From contig CAVUUY010000016.1 in assembly GCA_963744915.1 (NCBI GenBank), positions 117,359-181,358 of the forward strand: a stretch of DNA of 64,000 nt. The letters run 5' to 3'. A program made the position numbers and the translations under genes. Position 1 is the first letter of the stretch. Every line of letters starts with the position of its first letter. The notes under the pieces are model-generated. The model was not told the origin of the DNA and did not search any database. It saw only the letters and a list, made by a program, of their open reading frames with translations. This DNA comes from DATAFF01 sp963744915 (GTDB lineage: Bacteria; Pseudomonadota; Alphaproteobacteria; Rhizobiales; Aestuariivirgaceae). Below are positions 8,586 through 16,832 of the stretch, piece after piece.

Positions 8586-10616
8586 ATGGCCGGAACCGGT
8601 CGCGACGCCCTGATCGTCTTCACGCCCTCCGGCAAGCGGGGGCGCTTCGAAATCGGCACGCCGGTGCTGCAGGCAGCGCGCGCACTCGGTGTCGACATCG
8701 ATTCCGTCTGCGGCGGACGGGCGATCTGCGGCCGCTGCCAGGTGACGCTGTCGGAGGGCGCGTTCGCCAAGCACGGCATCGCTTCGCGCAGCGATCATTT
8801 GAGCCCGGTCAACGCGGTCGAGCTGCGCTACGACGAGAAGCGCGGCTTGCGGCCCGGCCGGCGGCTGTCCTGCCAGGCCCTGCTGCAGGGCGATGTGGTG
8901 ATCGACGTGCCGGCGGACTCGCAGGTCCACAAGCAGGTCGTCCGCAAACGCGCCGACGCCCGGGCGATCGCGATGAATCCGGCGAGCCGGCTCTATTATG
9001 TCGAGGTCGACGAGCCCGACATGCACCACCCCTCCTCCGATCTCGAACGCGTCCATGCGGCGCTCAAGAGCCAATGGGGACTGGAGGGGTTGACGACCGA
9101 TCCCGGCATCATCCGCAATCTCCAGAAGGTGCTGCGTCAGGGCGAATGGAAGATCACCTGCGCCGTTCATCATCGGCTTCCCGGCGGCGTTTCCGGCATC
9201 ACGGCGATCTGGCCCGGTTTCCACGACCGCATCCATGGTCTCGCCGTCGATATCGGCTCGACCACGGTCGCCGCGCATCTGTGCTCGCTGTCCACCGGCG
9301 AGGTGCTGGCCTCGGCCGGTGTGATGAACCCGCAGATCCGCTTCGGCGAAGACCTGATGAGCCGGGTCTCCTATGTGATGATGAACCCCGGCGGCGACCG
9401 CGAGATGACCGGGGCGATCCGCGAGGCGATCAACACGCTCGCCGGCGAGGTTGCCGGTCTCTCCGGAACCGCGGTCAGCGACATTCTCGAAATCGCGGTG
9501 GTCGGCAATCCGGTGATGCATCATTTGTTCCTCGGCATCGATCCGACCGAGCTCGGCGGGGCGCCCTTTGCGCTGGCGACCGGCCTCCCGATCACCTGCC
9601 GCGCCAGCGAGCTCGATCTCGCGCTCAACCCCGGTGCCGAGGTCTATATGCTGCCCTGCATCGCCGGTCATGTCGGGGCCGATGCGGCGGGGGTGGTGCT
9701 GTCGGAATCGCCGCACCTCTCGGATCAGCTGATGCTGATCGTCGATGTCGGCACCAATGCCGAGATCGTGCTCGGCAACCGGCAGCGGCTGCTTGCCTGC
9801 TCCTCCCCGACGGGCCCGGCTTTCGAAGGGGCGCAGATCTCCTGCGGCCAACGGGCGGCGCCCGGCGCCATCGAGCGGGTGCGCATCGATCGCGAAACGC
9901 TCGAGCCGCGCTACAAGGTGATCGGCTGCGAGCTGTGGTCGAACGAGCCGGGGTTCGAAGCGGCGGTGGCGGCAACCGGCGTCACCGGCATATGCGGCTC
10001 GGGGATCATCGAAATCATTGCCGAGATGTATCTGAGCGGCATCATCAATCAGGACGGGCTGGTCGACGGCTCGCAGATGGCACGGTCGTCACGGATCCGG
10101 CCGAGCGGCCGAACCTTCTCCTACGCGGTCCGCGACGGCGAGCCCGAGATCGCCGTCACCCAGAACGATGTCCGCGCCATCCAGCTGGCCAAGGCTGCCC
10201 TTTATGCCGGCACGCGCCTGCTGATGGACAAGCTCGGCGTCGATGCGGTCGATACCATCCGGCTCGCCGGCGCGTTCGGCAGCCATATCGACACCACCTA
10301 TGCCATGGTGCTCGGCCTGATCCCGGACTGCCCGCTCGACAAGGTTCAGTCGGCAGGCAATGCCGCCGGTACGGGCGCGCGCATCGCTCTGCTCAATACC
10401 GAAGGGCGCGACGAGATCGAGCAGGTGGTGCGCCGCATCGAGAAGATCGAAACGGCGGTCGAGCCGCTGTTCCAGCATCATTTCGTCGAAGCCATGGCCA
10501 TTCCGCACAAAACTGCGGCCTTTCCCCATCTCTCCAAGGCCGTCACCCTGCCCGCTCCGAAGGCGGTCCAGACGCCGGACGACGGGTCGGATCGGCGCCG
10601 GCGGCGGCGGGGATAG
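8586..10616 (+). CDS. Reductive activator of corrinoid proteins (RACE), ferredoxin plus ASKHA domains
   Basis: Protein of 676 residues that uses ATP to re-reduce inactive Co(II) corrinoid to Co(I). An N-terminal 2Fe-2S ferredoxin domain has C42, C48, C51 and C96 (CX5CX2C then a distal Cys). A middle region leads into the ASKHA ATPase domain (LAVDIGSTTVAAHL, about residue 223; IVDVGTNAEIVLG; GICGSGIIEIIAE; LAGAFGSHID). This matches the RACo/RamA-like DUF4445 family. ATG 8586 is preferred; a TTG at 8574 would overlap the preceding stop, and neither has a strong ribosome site. It ends in an arginine tail (DRRRRRRG) and is co-directional with the MtgA-like gene. Confidence 0.9.
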   Translation: MAGTGRDALIVFTPSGKRGRFEIGTPVLQAARALGVDIDSVCGGRAICGRCQVTLSEGAFAKHGIASRSDHLSPVNAVELRYDEKRGLRPGRRLSCQALLQGDVVIDVPADSQVHKQVVRKRADARAIAMNPASRLYYVEVDEPDMHHPSSDLERVHAALKSQWGLEGLTTDPGIIRNLQKVLRQGEWKITCAVHHRLPGGVSGITAIWPGFHDRIHGLAVDIGSTTVAAHLCSLSTGEVLASAGVMNPQIRFGEDLMSRVSYVMMNPGGDREMTGAIREAINTLAGEVAGLSGTAVSDILEIAVVGNPVMHHLFLGIDPTELGGAPFALATGLPITCRASELDLALNPGAEVYMLPCIAGHVGADAAGVVLSESPHLSDQLMLIVDVGTNAEIVLGNRQRLLACSSPTGPAFEGAQISCGQRAAPGAIERVRIDRETLEPRYKVIGCELWSNEPGFEAAVAATGVTGICGSGIIEIIAEMYLSGIINQDGLVDGSQMARSSRIRPSGRTFSYAVRDGEPEIAVTQNDVRAIQLAKAALYAGTRLLMDKLGVDAVDTIRLAGAFGSHIDTTYAMVLGLIPDCPLDKVQSAGNAAGTGARIALLNTEGRDEIEQVVRRIEKIETAVEPLFQHHFVEAMAIPHKTAAFPHLSKAVTLPAPKAVQTPDDGSDRRRRRRG

Positions 10617-10624
10617 GGCGGCCG

Positions 10625-11224
10625 TCACCGGCTCAGGCGGGGGGCGCAGATCAGCATCTGCAGCAGGGCCTTGACCGCCAGCGCGCCCGATCTCAGGTCG
10701 CCGAAGCCGCGATTGAGCGCCGGCAAGCCGCGCATCACGGCAAGAAACAGCGAGGCCAGCGCCTCGGTATCGGTGTCCGGCGGCAGCTCGCCATTGCGCA
10801 CCGCGCGGTCGCAGCGCGTCCGCAATGCGGAAAGCCAGTGCTGGAGATTGGTCCGGATGATGGTTCCGAGCGGCCCATCCGTTCCGCCCAGTTCCAGCGC
10901 TGACATGGTCAGCAGGCAACCTCGCGGCAGCGCCGCATCGTCCATCCGCTGCACCAGACTTTCGAACAGGCCGGCAATGGCGTCGGCGAAGTCTGGTCGG
11001 TCGAGCAACGCCATTTCCGGTTTGCCGATGGTCTCCGAAAAGCGCTCCAGACACTTGATATAGAGCGCCTGCTTGTCGCCGAAAGCGTTGTAGAGGCTCG
11101 ATTTGTTCAACCCGGTCGCGCTTGTCAGCTCGGAATAGGAGGCGCCTTCGAACCCCTTCTCCCAAAAGACGCGCACAGCCCGATCCAGAGCCTCTGAAGG
11201 CTCGAACCGCTTTGTCCCTGCCAC
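10625..11224 (-). CDS. TetR/AcrR-family transcriptional regulator
   Basis: DNA-binding repressor of 199 residues. The N-terminal helix-turn-helix is typical (ALDRAVRVFWEKGFEGASYSELTSATGLNKSSLYNAFGDK, split here by position: residues 12-50). The C-terminal ligand-binding half resembles the TetR_C subgroup with LPRGCLLTMSALELGG. The start is GTG at 11224 with GGGGAGC about 11 bases upstream. It is convergent with the RACE gene, ending eight bases from it, and divergent from the secreted Gly/Tyr-rich protein gene across 180 bases. Its ligand and targets are unknown; control of either neighbour is possible. Confidence 0.88.
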   Translation of the reverse strand: MAGTKRFEPSEALDRAVRVFWEKGFEGASYSELTSATGLNKSSLYNAFGDKQALYIKCLERFSETIGKPEMALLDRPDFADAIAGLFESLVQRMDDAALPRGCLLTMSALELGGTDGPLGTIIRTNLQHWLSALRTRCDRAVRNGELPPDTDTEALASLFLAVMRGLPALNRGFGDLRSGALAVKALLQMLICAPRLSR

Positions 11225-11404
11225 CCGCTTGCTCCCCGCCCGACACGTTGCGCGATGTCGCCCCGAGCGAGCCTAAGTCATGCATCCGGGGGCCGCAATG
11301 CTGGACTGAATGGTTTGCCTTGTTTCGGCGTAAATGAAACGGAGAGCCTGCCCCGTGCGTTTGAGCTTCAGCCCGTCGTTCTGGCTAAACTAAGGAGTTC
11401 CGCA

Positions 11405-11830
11405 ATGATGTCGTCCACAAGAGTAAGCCTGCTTGCGGCAGCAATGGCCGTTGGCGGTGTTTTCGCCGCGCCGGCGCATGCACTGACCGCAACGGCTCAG
11501 CCCGCCCTGCTCAATCATGATCAAGGTGTTGCCAAGTCGGTCGAGGAAGTGGGGTACCGCCGCAATTATCGCGGGTACCACCGGCCTTACCGAAATTACG
11601 GCCGGCCGTATTATCATCGCCGCTACTATGGCGGGTATTACCGGCGGCCCTACTATCCTTCCTATGGCTATGGTTACGGCTATGGCGGTGGATATGGCTA
11701 TGGCTACCCATCCTATCCCTATGCCTATGGGGCGCCGGTCGTAGGCTTCGGGATCGGGGTTCCATTCGGCGGCTGGGGCTGGGGCGGCCACCGTCATTGG
11801 GGTGGCGGCCATTGGGGTCGTCGCTGGTAA
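11405..11830 (+). CDS. Secreted Gly/Tyr/Arg-rich protein
   Basis: Exported protein of 141 residues. An N-terminal signal peptide (residues 1-27, ending near APAHA-LTAT) is followed by a low-complexity region dominated by Tyr, Gly, Arg and Pro (repeats of YGYGYG and RRPYYP) and a Trp/Gly/His-rich end (GGWGWGGHRHWGGG). Such proteins are common in Hyphomicrobiales and are thought to be envelope-associated, but no activity is known. AAGGAG sits about nine bases before ATG 11405, and a Rho-independent terminator follows at 11869, so it is monocistronic. Confidence 0.8.
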   Translation: MMSSTRVSLLAAAMAVGGVFAAPAHALTATAQPALLNHDQGVAKSVEEVGYRRNYRGYHRPYRNYGRPYYHRRYYGGYYRRPYYPSYGYGYGYGGGYGYGYPSYPYAYGAPVVGFGIGVPFGGWGWGGHRHWGGGHWGRRW

Positions 11831-11868
11831 TCGCGCCCCTGGCAATTGCCAGGACTTCGCGCAAGGGT

Positions 11869-11901
11869 CCTCCCGTCAGGCGACGGGAGGGCCTTTTGAT
11901 T
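11869..11901 (+). terminator. Rho-independent terminator after the Gly/Tyr-rich protein gene
   Basis: CCTCCCGTC (11869-11877) pairs with GACGGGAGG (11882-11890) around a four-base loop, and the stem is followed by GCCTTTTGATT. It is oriented for plus-strand transcription 38 bases beyond the stop and shields the convergent MttB paralogue 2. Confidence 0.8.
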
Positions 11902-11921
11902 CAACCCTCCTGGCGCATGGT

Positions 11922-13460
11922 CTAGAAGTCCGTCTTCTCGCCGCCCTCCCGGATGCGGCGTTCGACGAAGGCGACCAGCTCCTCGCGGATCGCCGGGTCG
12001 ATCGCGGGTTCCTGATATTCGGCCAGCGCCTGCTTCCAGATGGCATTGGCCTTGTGCTCGGCAAGCGGGCGGCCGGCGGCGGTCCATTGCTGGAAATTCC
12101 GCCAGTCCGATACCATCGGAGCATAGAAGGCGGTGGCGTAGCGCTTGAGCGTGTGGCCCGCCCCGAAGAAGTGCCCGCCCGGACCCACCTCTCGAATGGC
12201 ATCGAGCCCGAGCGCGTCGGTGCTCGTGTCGAGAGGCTCGAGGAAGCTCTCCAGCATTTGCAGCAAGTCGCAGTCGAGGGCGAATTTCTCGTAAGCGCCC
12301 ACCAGCCCGCCCTCCATCCAGCCGGCAGCGTGCATGACGAGATTGCCGCCGCCCATGATCGCGCCCCACAGAGAGAACACCGACTCATAGGCGGCCTGGG
12401 CGTCGACCGCGTTGGCGGCGCAGGTGTTGGAGGTGCGGTAGGGCAGACGGTAGCGCCGCGCCATCTGGCCGCCGGCGATCGCCGCCTTCATATATTCGGG
12501 CGTTCCGAAGGCCGGCGCTCCGGACTTCATGTCGACGTTGGAGGTGAAGCCGCCATAGATGAAGGGGGCGCCGGGGCGTGCCAGCTGGTTGAGGGCAAGG
12601 CCGGCCAGCGCCTCGGCGTTCTGCTCGGCAAGGGCACCGGCCAGGGTGACCGGCGCCATGGCGCCGGCGAGCGTGAACGGGGTGACGCAGGTGATCTGCC
12701 CGTGACGGGCCATTTCGATCACGCCCATCGCCATCGGGCCGTCGAGCTTCAGCGGCGAGTTGGTGTTGATCATCGTGAACACGGAGGGTTCGGCCAGGAA
12801 CCGATCGGAGCCGACGCCGCGGGCTATCCGCGCCATCTCGATGCCATCGAACAGGCGGGCGCGACCGGTCGAGGAGGTGAACAGCACCTTGTCGGAGAGC
12901 AGAACCTTGTTCAGGCCGATGCGGAGGTGCCGCACCGAGGCATGAACGTCGAGCGCATCGGTCGACCCGCCCCCGGCGGTGTGGATGCAGTTGAAATGCT
13001 GCGCCAGCCTGATGAAGTTGGCATTGTCCGCGAAGGTGCCGGGGCGCCGGCCATGATCGGCGTCCGAACAGTTCGGCGGCCCGCCGACCGGCGCAAAGGC
13101 AATCCAGTCGCCGCCGATGCGGATCGAACGGCTCGGATTGCGGGCATGAAAGGTGAACTCCTCGGGCGCGGTGCCGATTGCGGCCTCGATGATGTCGCGA
13201 CCGATGCGCACCCGCTCGCCCGCGACGATCGCGCCGGCATCGGCCAAGATCTGCCGCGCCTGCGGATAGAGAATGTCCATGCCGATGTCTTCGAGGAGAT
13301 CGAGCGCGGCGCGATGGATGGTCTCGATCTGATCGTCCGACAAGAGCCGCACGGGCGGGAAGCCGCGGCGCGGCTGCTTCCATGGCAGCTGGGCGAGCGG
13401 TGCACTGTCGCCAGCGCGGCGTGGCCTTCTCCCGCGACGTTCGCTCGCCAATCCCATCAT
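11922..13460 (-). CDS. MttB-family trimethylamine/betaine methyltransferase, paralogue 2
   Basis: Non-pyrrolysine MTTB-family methyltransferase of about 512 residues. Clear blocks are FHARNPSRSIRIGG, VTPFTLAGAMAPVTLAGAL, APFIYGGFTSNVDMKSG, GTPEYMKAAI, MHAAGWMEGGLVG and GPGGHFFGAGHTL. It is much closer to paralogue 3 than to 1 or 4 (long near-identical runs in the C-terminal half), so the pair is a local duplication. The arginine-rich N-terminus (SERRGRRPRRAG) resembles those of the other paralogues. Start is one of TTG 13463, ATG 13460 or ATG 13457, with GGAG just upstream. The gene ends with TAG, used as a normal stop. Confidence 0.9.
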   Translation of the reverse strand: MMGLASERRGRRPRRAGDSAPLAQLPWKQPRRGFPPVRLLSDDQIETIHRAALDLLEDIGMDILYPQARQILADAGAIVAGERVRIGRDIIEAAIGTAPEEFTFHARNPSRSIRIGGDWIAFAPVGGPPNCSDADHGRRPGTFADNANFIRLAQHFNCIHTAGGGSTDALDVHASVRHLRIGLNKVLLSDKVLFTSSTGRARLFDGIEMARIARGVGSDRFLAEPSVFTMINTNSPLKLDGPMAMGVIEMARHGQITCVTPFTLAGAMAPVTLAGALAEQNAEALAGLALNQLARPGAPFIYGGFTSNVDMKSGAPAFGTPEYMKAAIAGGQMARRYRLPYRTSNTCAANAVDAQAAYESVFSLWGAIMGGGNLVMHAAGWMEGGLVGAYEKFALDCDLLQMLESFLEPLDTSTDALGLDAIREVGPGGHFFGAGHTLKRYATAFYAPMVSDWRNFQQWTAAGRPLAEHKANAIWKQALAEYQEPAIDPAIREELVAFVERRIREGGEKTDF

Positions 13461-13540
13461 CAACTCCGCTTATCAATGGCCCGCCAGTGAGGATAGACCC
13501 GGCCACAATGGTGTCACAAGCAGCGGGCAGCTTGCCGCGC

Positions 13541-14161
13541 ATGAGCGACCTCACCCTGTTTCATGCCAGCCCTTCGCGCTCCTCGGTCACGCTGTGGATG
13601 ATGGAGGAGCTTGGCCAGCCCTACGAGCTCAAGCTCCTCGACCTTTCGAAGGGCGAGCAGCTGAGCGCGCACTATGCCGTCCTCAATCCGATGGGCAAGG
13701 TTCCAGCGCTCGGCCACAAGGGCGTGACGGTGACCGAGGTGGCAGCCATCTGCACCTATCTCGCCGATGAGTTTCCCGCGGCCGGCCTCAACATCCCGGT
13801 CGGTCAGCCGCAGCGCGGCATCTACCTGAAATGGCTGTTTTTCGGCCCGAGCGTGCTCGAGCCGGCGATGACCGACAGGAATTATCCGCGCGCCAGCGAG
13901 GTGCCGGCACGGGCCGTCGGCTGGCGGCCGTTGCCGCAGGTGCTGGACGTCATCGAGAGCGGGTTGAAGCCCGGCCCTTTCCTGATGGGCGAGAAATTCA
14001 CTGCCGCCGATGTGGTGATCGGCTCCGGTCTGCGCTTCGGGATGATGTTCGGAATGATCGAGCCACGGGCCCGCTTCAAGGAGTATGTCGCCCGCCTCGA
14101 AGAGCGCCCGGCCCTGAAGCGTGCCGGGGCGCGCGACGCTCAGCTGAAATCCGCCGGTTGA
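13541..14161 (+). CDS. Glutathione S-transferase family protein
   Basis: Cytoplasmic protein of 206 residues. The N-terminal thioredoxin-fold half shows SPSRSSVTLWMMEELGQPYE (residues 10-29, with the likely catalytic Ser) and the glutathione-binding NPMGKVPAL and TEVAAICTYL. The helical C-terminal half ends with FTAADVVIGSGLRFG. GSTs typically conjugate electrophiles or act as peroxidases; the substrate here is unknown. It is on the opposite strand between the two closest MttB paralogues, ending four bases from paralogue 3. ATG 13541 is chosen by family length; an ATG at 13508 would add 11 residues. Confidence 0.85.
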   Translation: MSDLTLFHASPSRSSVTLWMMEELGQPYELKLLDLSKGEQLSAHYAVLNPMGKVPALGHKGVTVTEVAAICTYLADEFPAAGLNIPVGQPQRGIYLKWLFFGPSVLEPAMTDRNYPRASEVPARAVGWRPLPQVLDVIESGLKPGPFLMGEKFTAADVVIGSGLRFGMMFGMIEPRARFKEYVARLEERPALKRAGARDAQLKSAG

Positions 14162-14165
14162 CCGG

Positions 14166-15731
14166 CTAGAAATCCGTCGGCACCCCGCCCTCTTCCTTGC
14201 GCCTGCTGACGAAGGCTGCGAGCTCCTCGGCAATCGCCGCGTCGATCGGCGGTTGCTCATAGAGGGCAAGTGCCTGGCGGTAGAGCTGGTTCGCCTTCTG
14301 GTGCGCCTGGGGCTGGCCGGCGGCGGTCCATTGCTGGAAGTTTCGCCAATCCGAGATCAGCGGCGCGTAAAAGGCCTGGCTGTAGCGGGCAAGCGTATGG
14401 GCGGCGCCGAAGAAATGTCCGCCGGGACCGACCTCGCGGATGGCCTCGAGGCCGAGCGCGTCGTTGTCGACGGCCAAGGGGGTGAGAAACGCCTCGATCA
14501 TCTGGATCAGGTCGCAGTCGAGGACGAATTTCTCGAAGGAGGCGACAAGGCCGCCTTCCATCCAGCCCGCACCATGAAGAACGAGATTGCCGCCGCCCAT
14601 CACGGCGCCCCACAACGAGAACACCGATTCATAGGCCGCCTGGGCATCGACGGCATTGGCGGCGCAGGTGTTGGAGGTGCGGTAGGGAAGGCCGTAGCGG
14701 CGGGCGAGCTGGCCGCCGATGATCGCCGCCTTCATATATTCCGGCGTGCCGAAGGCCGGCGCTCCCGATTTCATGTCGACGTTGGAGGTGAAGCCGCCAT
14801 AGATGAAGGGCGCACCCTTGCGCACGACCTGGGTCATGACGAGCCCGGCCAGCGCCTCGGCGTTCTGCTCGACCAGCGCACCGGCGAGAGTGACCGGTGC
14901 CATGGCGCCGGCCAGCGTGAACGGCGTGACGCAGATGATCTGATTGCGCGCCGACATCTCCAGGATGCCTTGCAGCATCGGCACATCCAGCTTCAACGGG
15001 GAGTTGGTGTTGATGATGGAAAAGAGCGAAGGCTCGCGCTCGAGCTCATCCGGCGAGAGGCCGCGGGCGATACGGGCGATCTCGATGCCGTCGGTGATGC
15101 GCTCCTTGCCCAATGAGTAGGCGTGGTAAGGCTTGTCGGTCATCACCGCCATGGCATGCAGCGCATCGAGATGGCGGACCGCGGGGTGGAGATCGATCGG
15201 CTCCACCGGGTAGCCCGAGATGAAGTCGATGCAGTTGAAGAACTGCGCCAGCTTGAGAAAGTTGCGGAAATCGGCCTCGGTGCCGGTGCGGCGGCCGCCT
15301 TCCAGGTCGGAGCAGTTGGGGGCGCTCGCCACCGTCCCGAAGGAGATCCCGGAGCGGCCGATGGTCAGATCGTTGGCGGGGTTGCGGGCATGGAACACGA
15401 AGCTCGACGGTGCCGACGCGAGGGCGCTTTCGACAAGCTCGCGCGGAAAGGTGACGCGGCTCTCCCGTACCTCGGCACCGGCCGCCCTGAGGCGGTCGCG
15501 GGCTTCCGGCAGCATCACCTCCATGCCGATCTCGCGCAAGACCTGGAGCGAGGTCTCGTGGATGCTCTCGATCTGGTCGGCCGACAAAAGATCGAGCGGC
15601 GGGAACGGCAGGCTCGACCGCCGCTTCGCGCTCTGGGCAATGCCGCGGGCGGCGGCTGCCTGGCCGGTGCGTCCGCCGCGGCGGCGATCGCTACGGCCAT
15701 GTCGTGCATCACTCGTGGTCGGGTCAGCCAT
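14166..15731 (-). CDS. MttB-family trimethylamine/betaine methyltransferase, paralogue 3
   Basis: Non-pyrrolysine MTTB-family enzyme of 521 residues, the close sister of paralogue 2: both share APFIYGGFTSNVDMKSG, GTPEYMKAAI, RTSNTCAANAVDAQAAYES and GPGGHFFGA. The ATG at 15731 has AAGGAG seven bases upstream, and the LysR gene stops 10 bases upstream, so lysR and this gene form an operon. The N-terminus is arginine-rich (RHGRSDRRRGGRTG). It ends with TAG. The differing N-terminal third (GGRRTGTEADFRNFLKLAQF) may reflect another substrate. Reaction by family: amine methyl to Co(I) corrinoid; the exact amine is unknown. Confidence 0.9.
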   Translation of the reverse strand: MADPTTSDARHGRSDRRRGGRTGQAAAARGIAQSAKRRSSLPFPPLDLLSADQIESIHETSLQVLREIGMEVMLPEARDRLRAAGAEVRESRVTFPRELVESALASAPSSFVFHARNPANDLTIGRSGISFGTVASAPNCSDLEGGRRTGTEADFRNFLKLAQFFNCIDFISGYPVEPIDLHPAVRHLDALHAMAVMTDKPYHAYSLGKERITDGIEIARIARGLSPDELEREPSLFSIINTNSPLKLDVPMLQGILEMSARNQIICVTPFTLAGAMAPVTLAGALVEQNAEALAGLVMTQVVRKGAPFIYGGFTSNVDMKSGAPAFGTPEYMKAAIIGGQLARRYGLPYRTSNTCAANAVDAQAAYESVFSLWGAVMGGGNLVLHGAGWMEGGLVASFEKFVLDCDLIQMIEAFLTPLAVDNDALGLEAIREVGPGGHFFGAAHTLARYSQAFYAPLISDWRNFQQWTAAGQPQAHQKANQLYRQALALYEQPPIDAAIAEELAAFVSRRKEEGGVPTDF

Positions 15732-15741
15732 AGCGCTCCTT

Positions 15742-16656
15742 TCAGCGATAATCGCGAAGCCCGGGGTCCTCGGCCACCTGGTCTGCGAGCCAGGCTTCGA
15801 AGCGCCGGATCTTGGGCATGAGGCGGTTGGCCGCCTCGCAGGCGAAAACCCAGGAATGGCGATGGGGAACCTTGAGATCGAACGGCTGGACCAGGCGCCC
15901 AAGCGCGATCTCCTCACGCGCAAAGGGTCCGATGGTCATCGCCACGCCCCGGCCCTCGATGGCCGCCTCCTGGGCCAGAATGTAGCTGTCGAAGGCGAGC
16001 CGGTCGGAGAGCTCGATGCCCTTCACCCCGGCCGCTTCGAGCCAGATCCGCCAATCCTCCTCGGCGGTGTAGACGTAGAGCAGCTTGTGGCGGCGCAAAT
16101 CGTCGGGAACGGTCATGGCATGCTGGCCGTGCAGCAGCTCAGGCGAGCAGACGGGGGTGAGCCGCGAGGAAAAGAGGGTGCGATAATGGTGCGCCGGGGC
16201 GCGGTTGCGGGCCAGGATCAAGCCGCAATCGACATGGCCCTCATCGAGATCCCAGTCGAAATAGGCGGTGGAGAGCTTCACCTTCATGTCCGGGAAGCGC
16301 CGTTCGAAATCATGCAGGCGCGGGATCAGCCATTTGAGCGCCACCGTGACATAGACCTGGACGGTGAGGGCGTTGTCGGCCTTGCCGGGCCGCAGCAGCC
16401 GGGTCTGCGTCTCGATCTGGTCAAAGGCGTCGCGCACCGTCGGGTAATAGAGATGACCCGTCTTCGACAACAACGCTCGCCGGGCGTCGCGGTGGAACAG
16501 CTCGAGTCCCAGCGATTCCTCCAAGATCCGGATCTGATGGCTCACGGCCGAGCGGGTGATCCCCAGCTCATCCGCCGCCATGCGGAAGCTGCCGAGCCGC
16601 GCTGCCGCCTCGAAGGCCATGAGCGCCCGCAGCGGCGGCATTTGTCGTCTGGGCAA
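15742..16656 (-). CDS. LysR-family transcriptional regulator (GcvA-like)
   Basis: Regulator of 304 residues. An N-terminal winged helix-turn-helix (MAFEAAARLGSFRMAADELG, then ITRSAVSHQIRILEESLG, residues 13-50) precedes a two-lobe substrate-binding domain with the GcvA-type LTVQVYVTVALKWLIPRL. The TTG at 16656 has AGGGG about ten bases upstream; the in-frame ATG at 16641 is the alternative. It is divergent from MttB paralogue 4 and directly upstream of paralogue 3, so it probably controls both. A palindrome in the intergenic region is a candidate site. The effector is likely a methylated amine, by context. Confidence 0.9.
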   Translation of the reverse strand: MPRRQMPPLRALMAFEAAARLGSFRMAADELGITRSAVSHQIRILEESLGLELFHRDARRALLSKTGHLYYPTVRDAFDQIETQTRLLRPGKADNALTVQVYVTVALKWLIPRLHDFERRFPDMKVKLSTAYFDWDLDEGHVDCGLILARNRAPAHHYRTLFSSRLTPVCSPELLHGQHAMTVPDDLRRHKLLYVYTAEEDWRIWLEAAGVKGIELSDRLAFDSYILAQEAAIEGRGVAMTIGPFAREEIALGRLVQPFDLKVPHRHSWVFACEAANRLMPKIRRFEAWLADQVAEDPGLRDYR

Positions 16657-16747
16657 TTCTGTTCACCCCTGCACTTGCCGTTTTGCCTATAGCACAGCAT
16701 TTTAGCCGTCGGTCACCGGTGAATATGCGTTCCGCTGGTGAGAAAAA

Positions 16748-16763
16748 TTCAACAATTCTTGAA
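16748..16763. promoter_or_regulatory. Candidate LysR operator between lysR and MttB paralogue 4
   Basis: TTCAA (16748-16752) and TTGAA (16759-16763) form an inverted repeat with a six-base AT-rich spacer in the 176-base divergent intergenic region. LysR regulators bind dyads of about this size. The element lies 70 bases before the MttB start. Assignment is by position and symmetry only. Confidence 0.35.
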
Positions 16764-16832
16764 CAGGCAGGGACTTCCCGGCCACGATCGAGACGTGAGA
16801 GATCTAGCCGCTAGACAAGCACGAGGTGAGCA

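Noticed and set aside
8295..9851. Minus-strand frame opposite RACE
   Set aside because: Shadow frame; the plus strand has conserved ferredoxin and ASKHA motifs.
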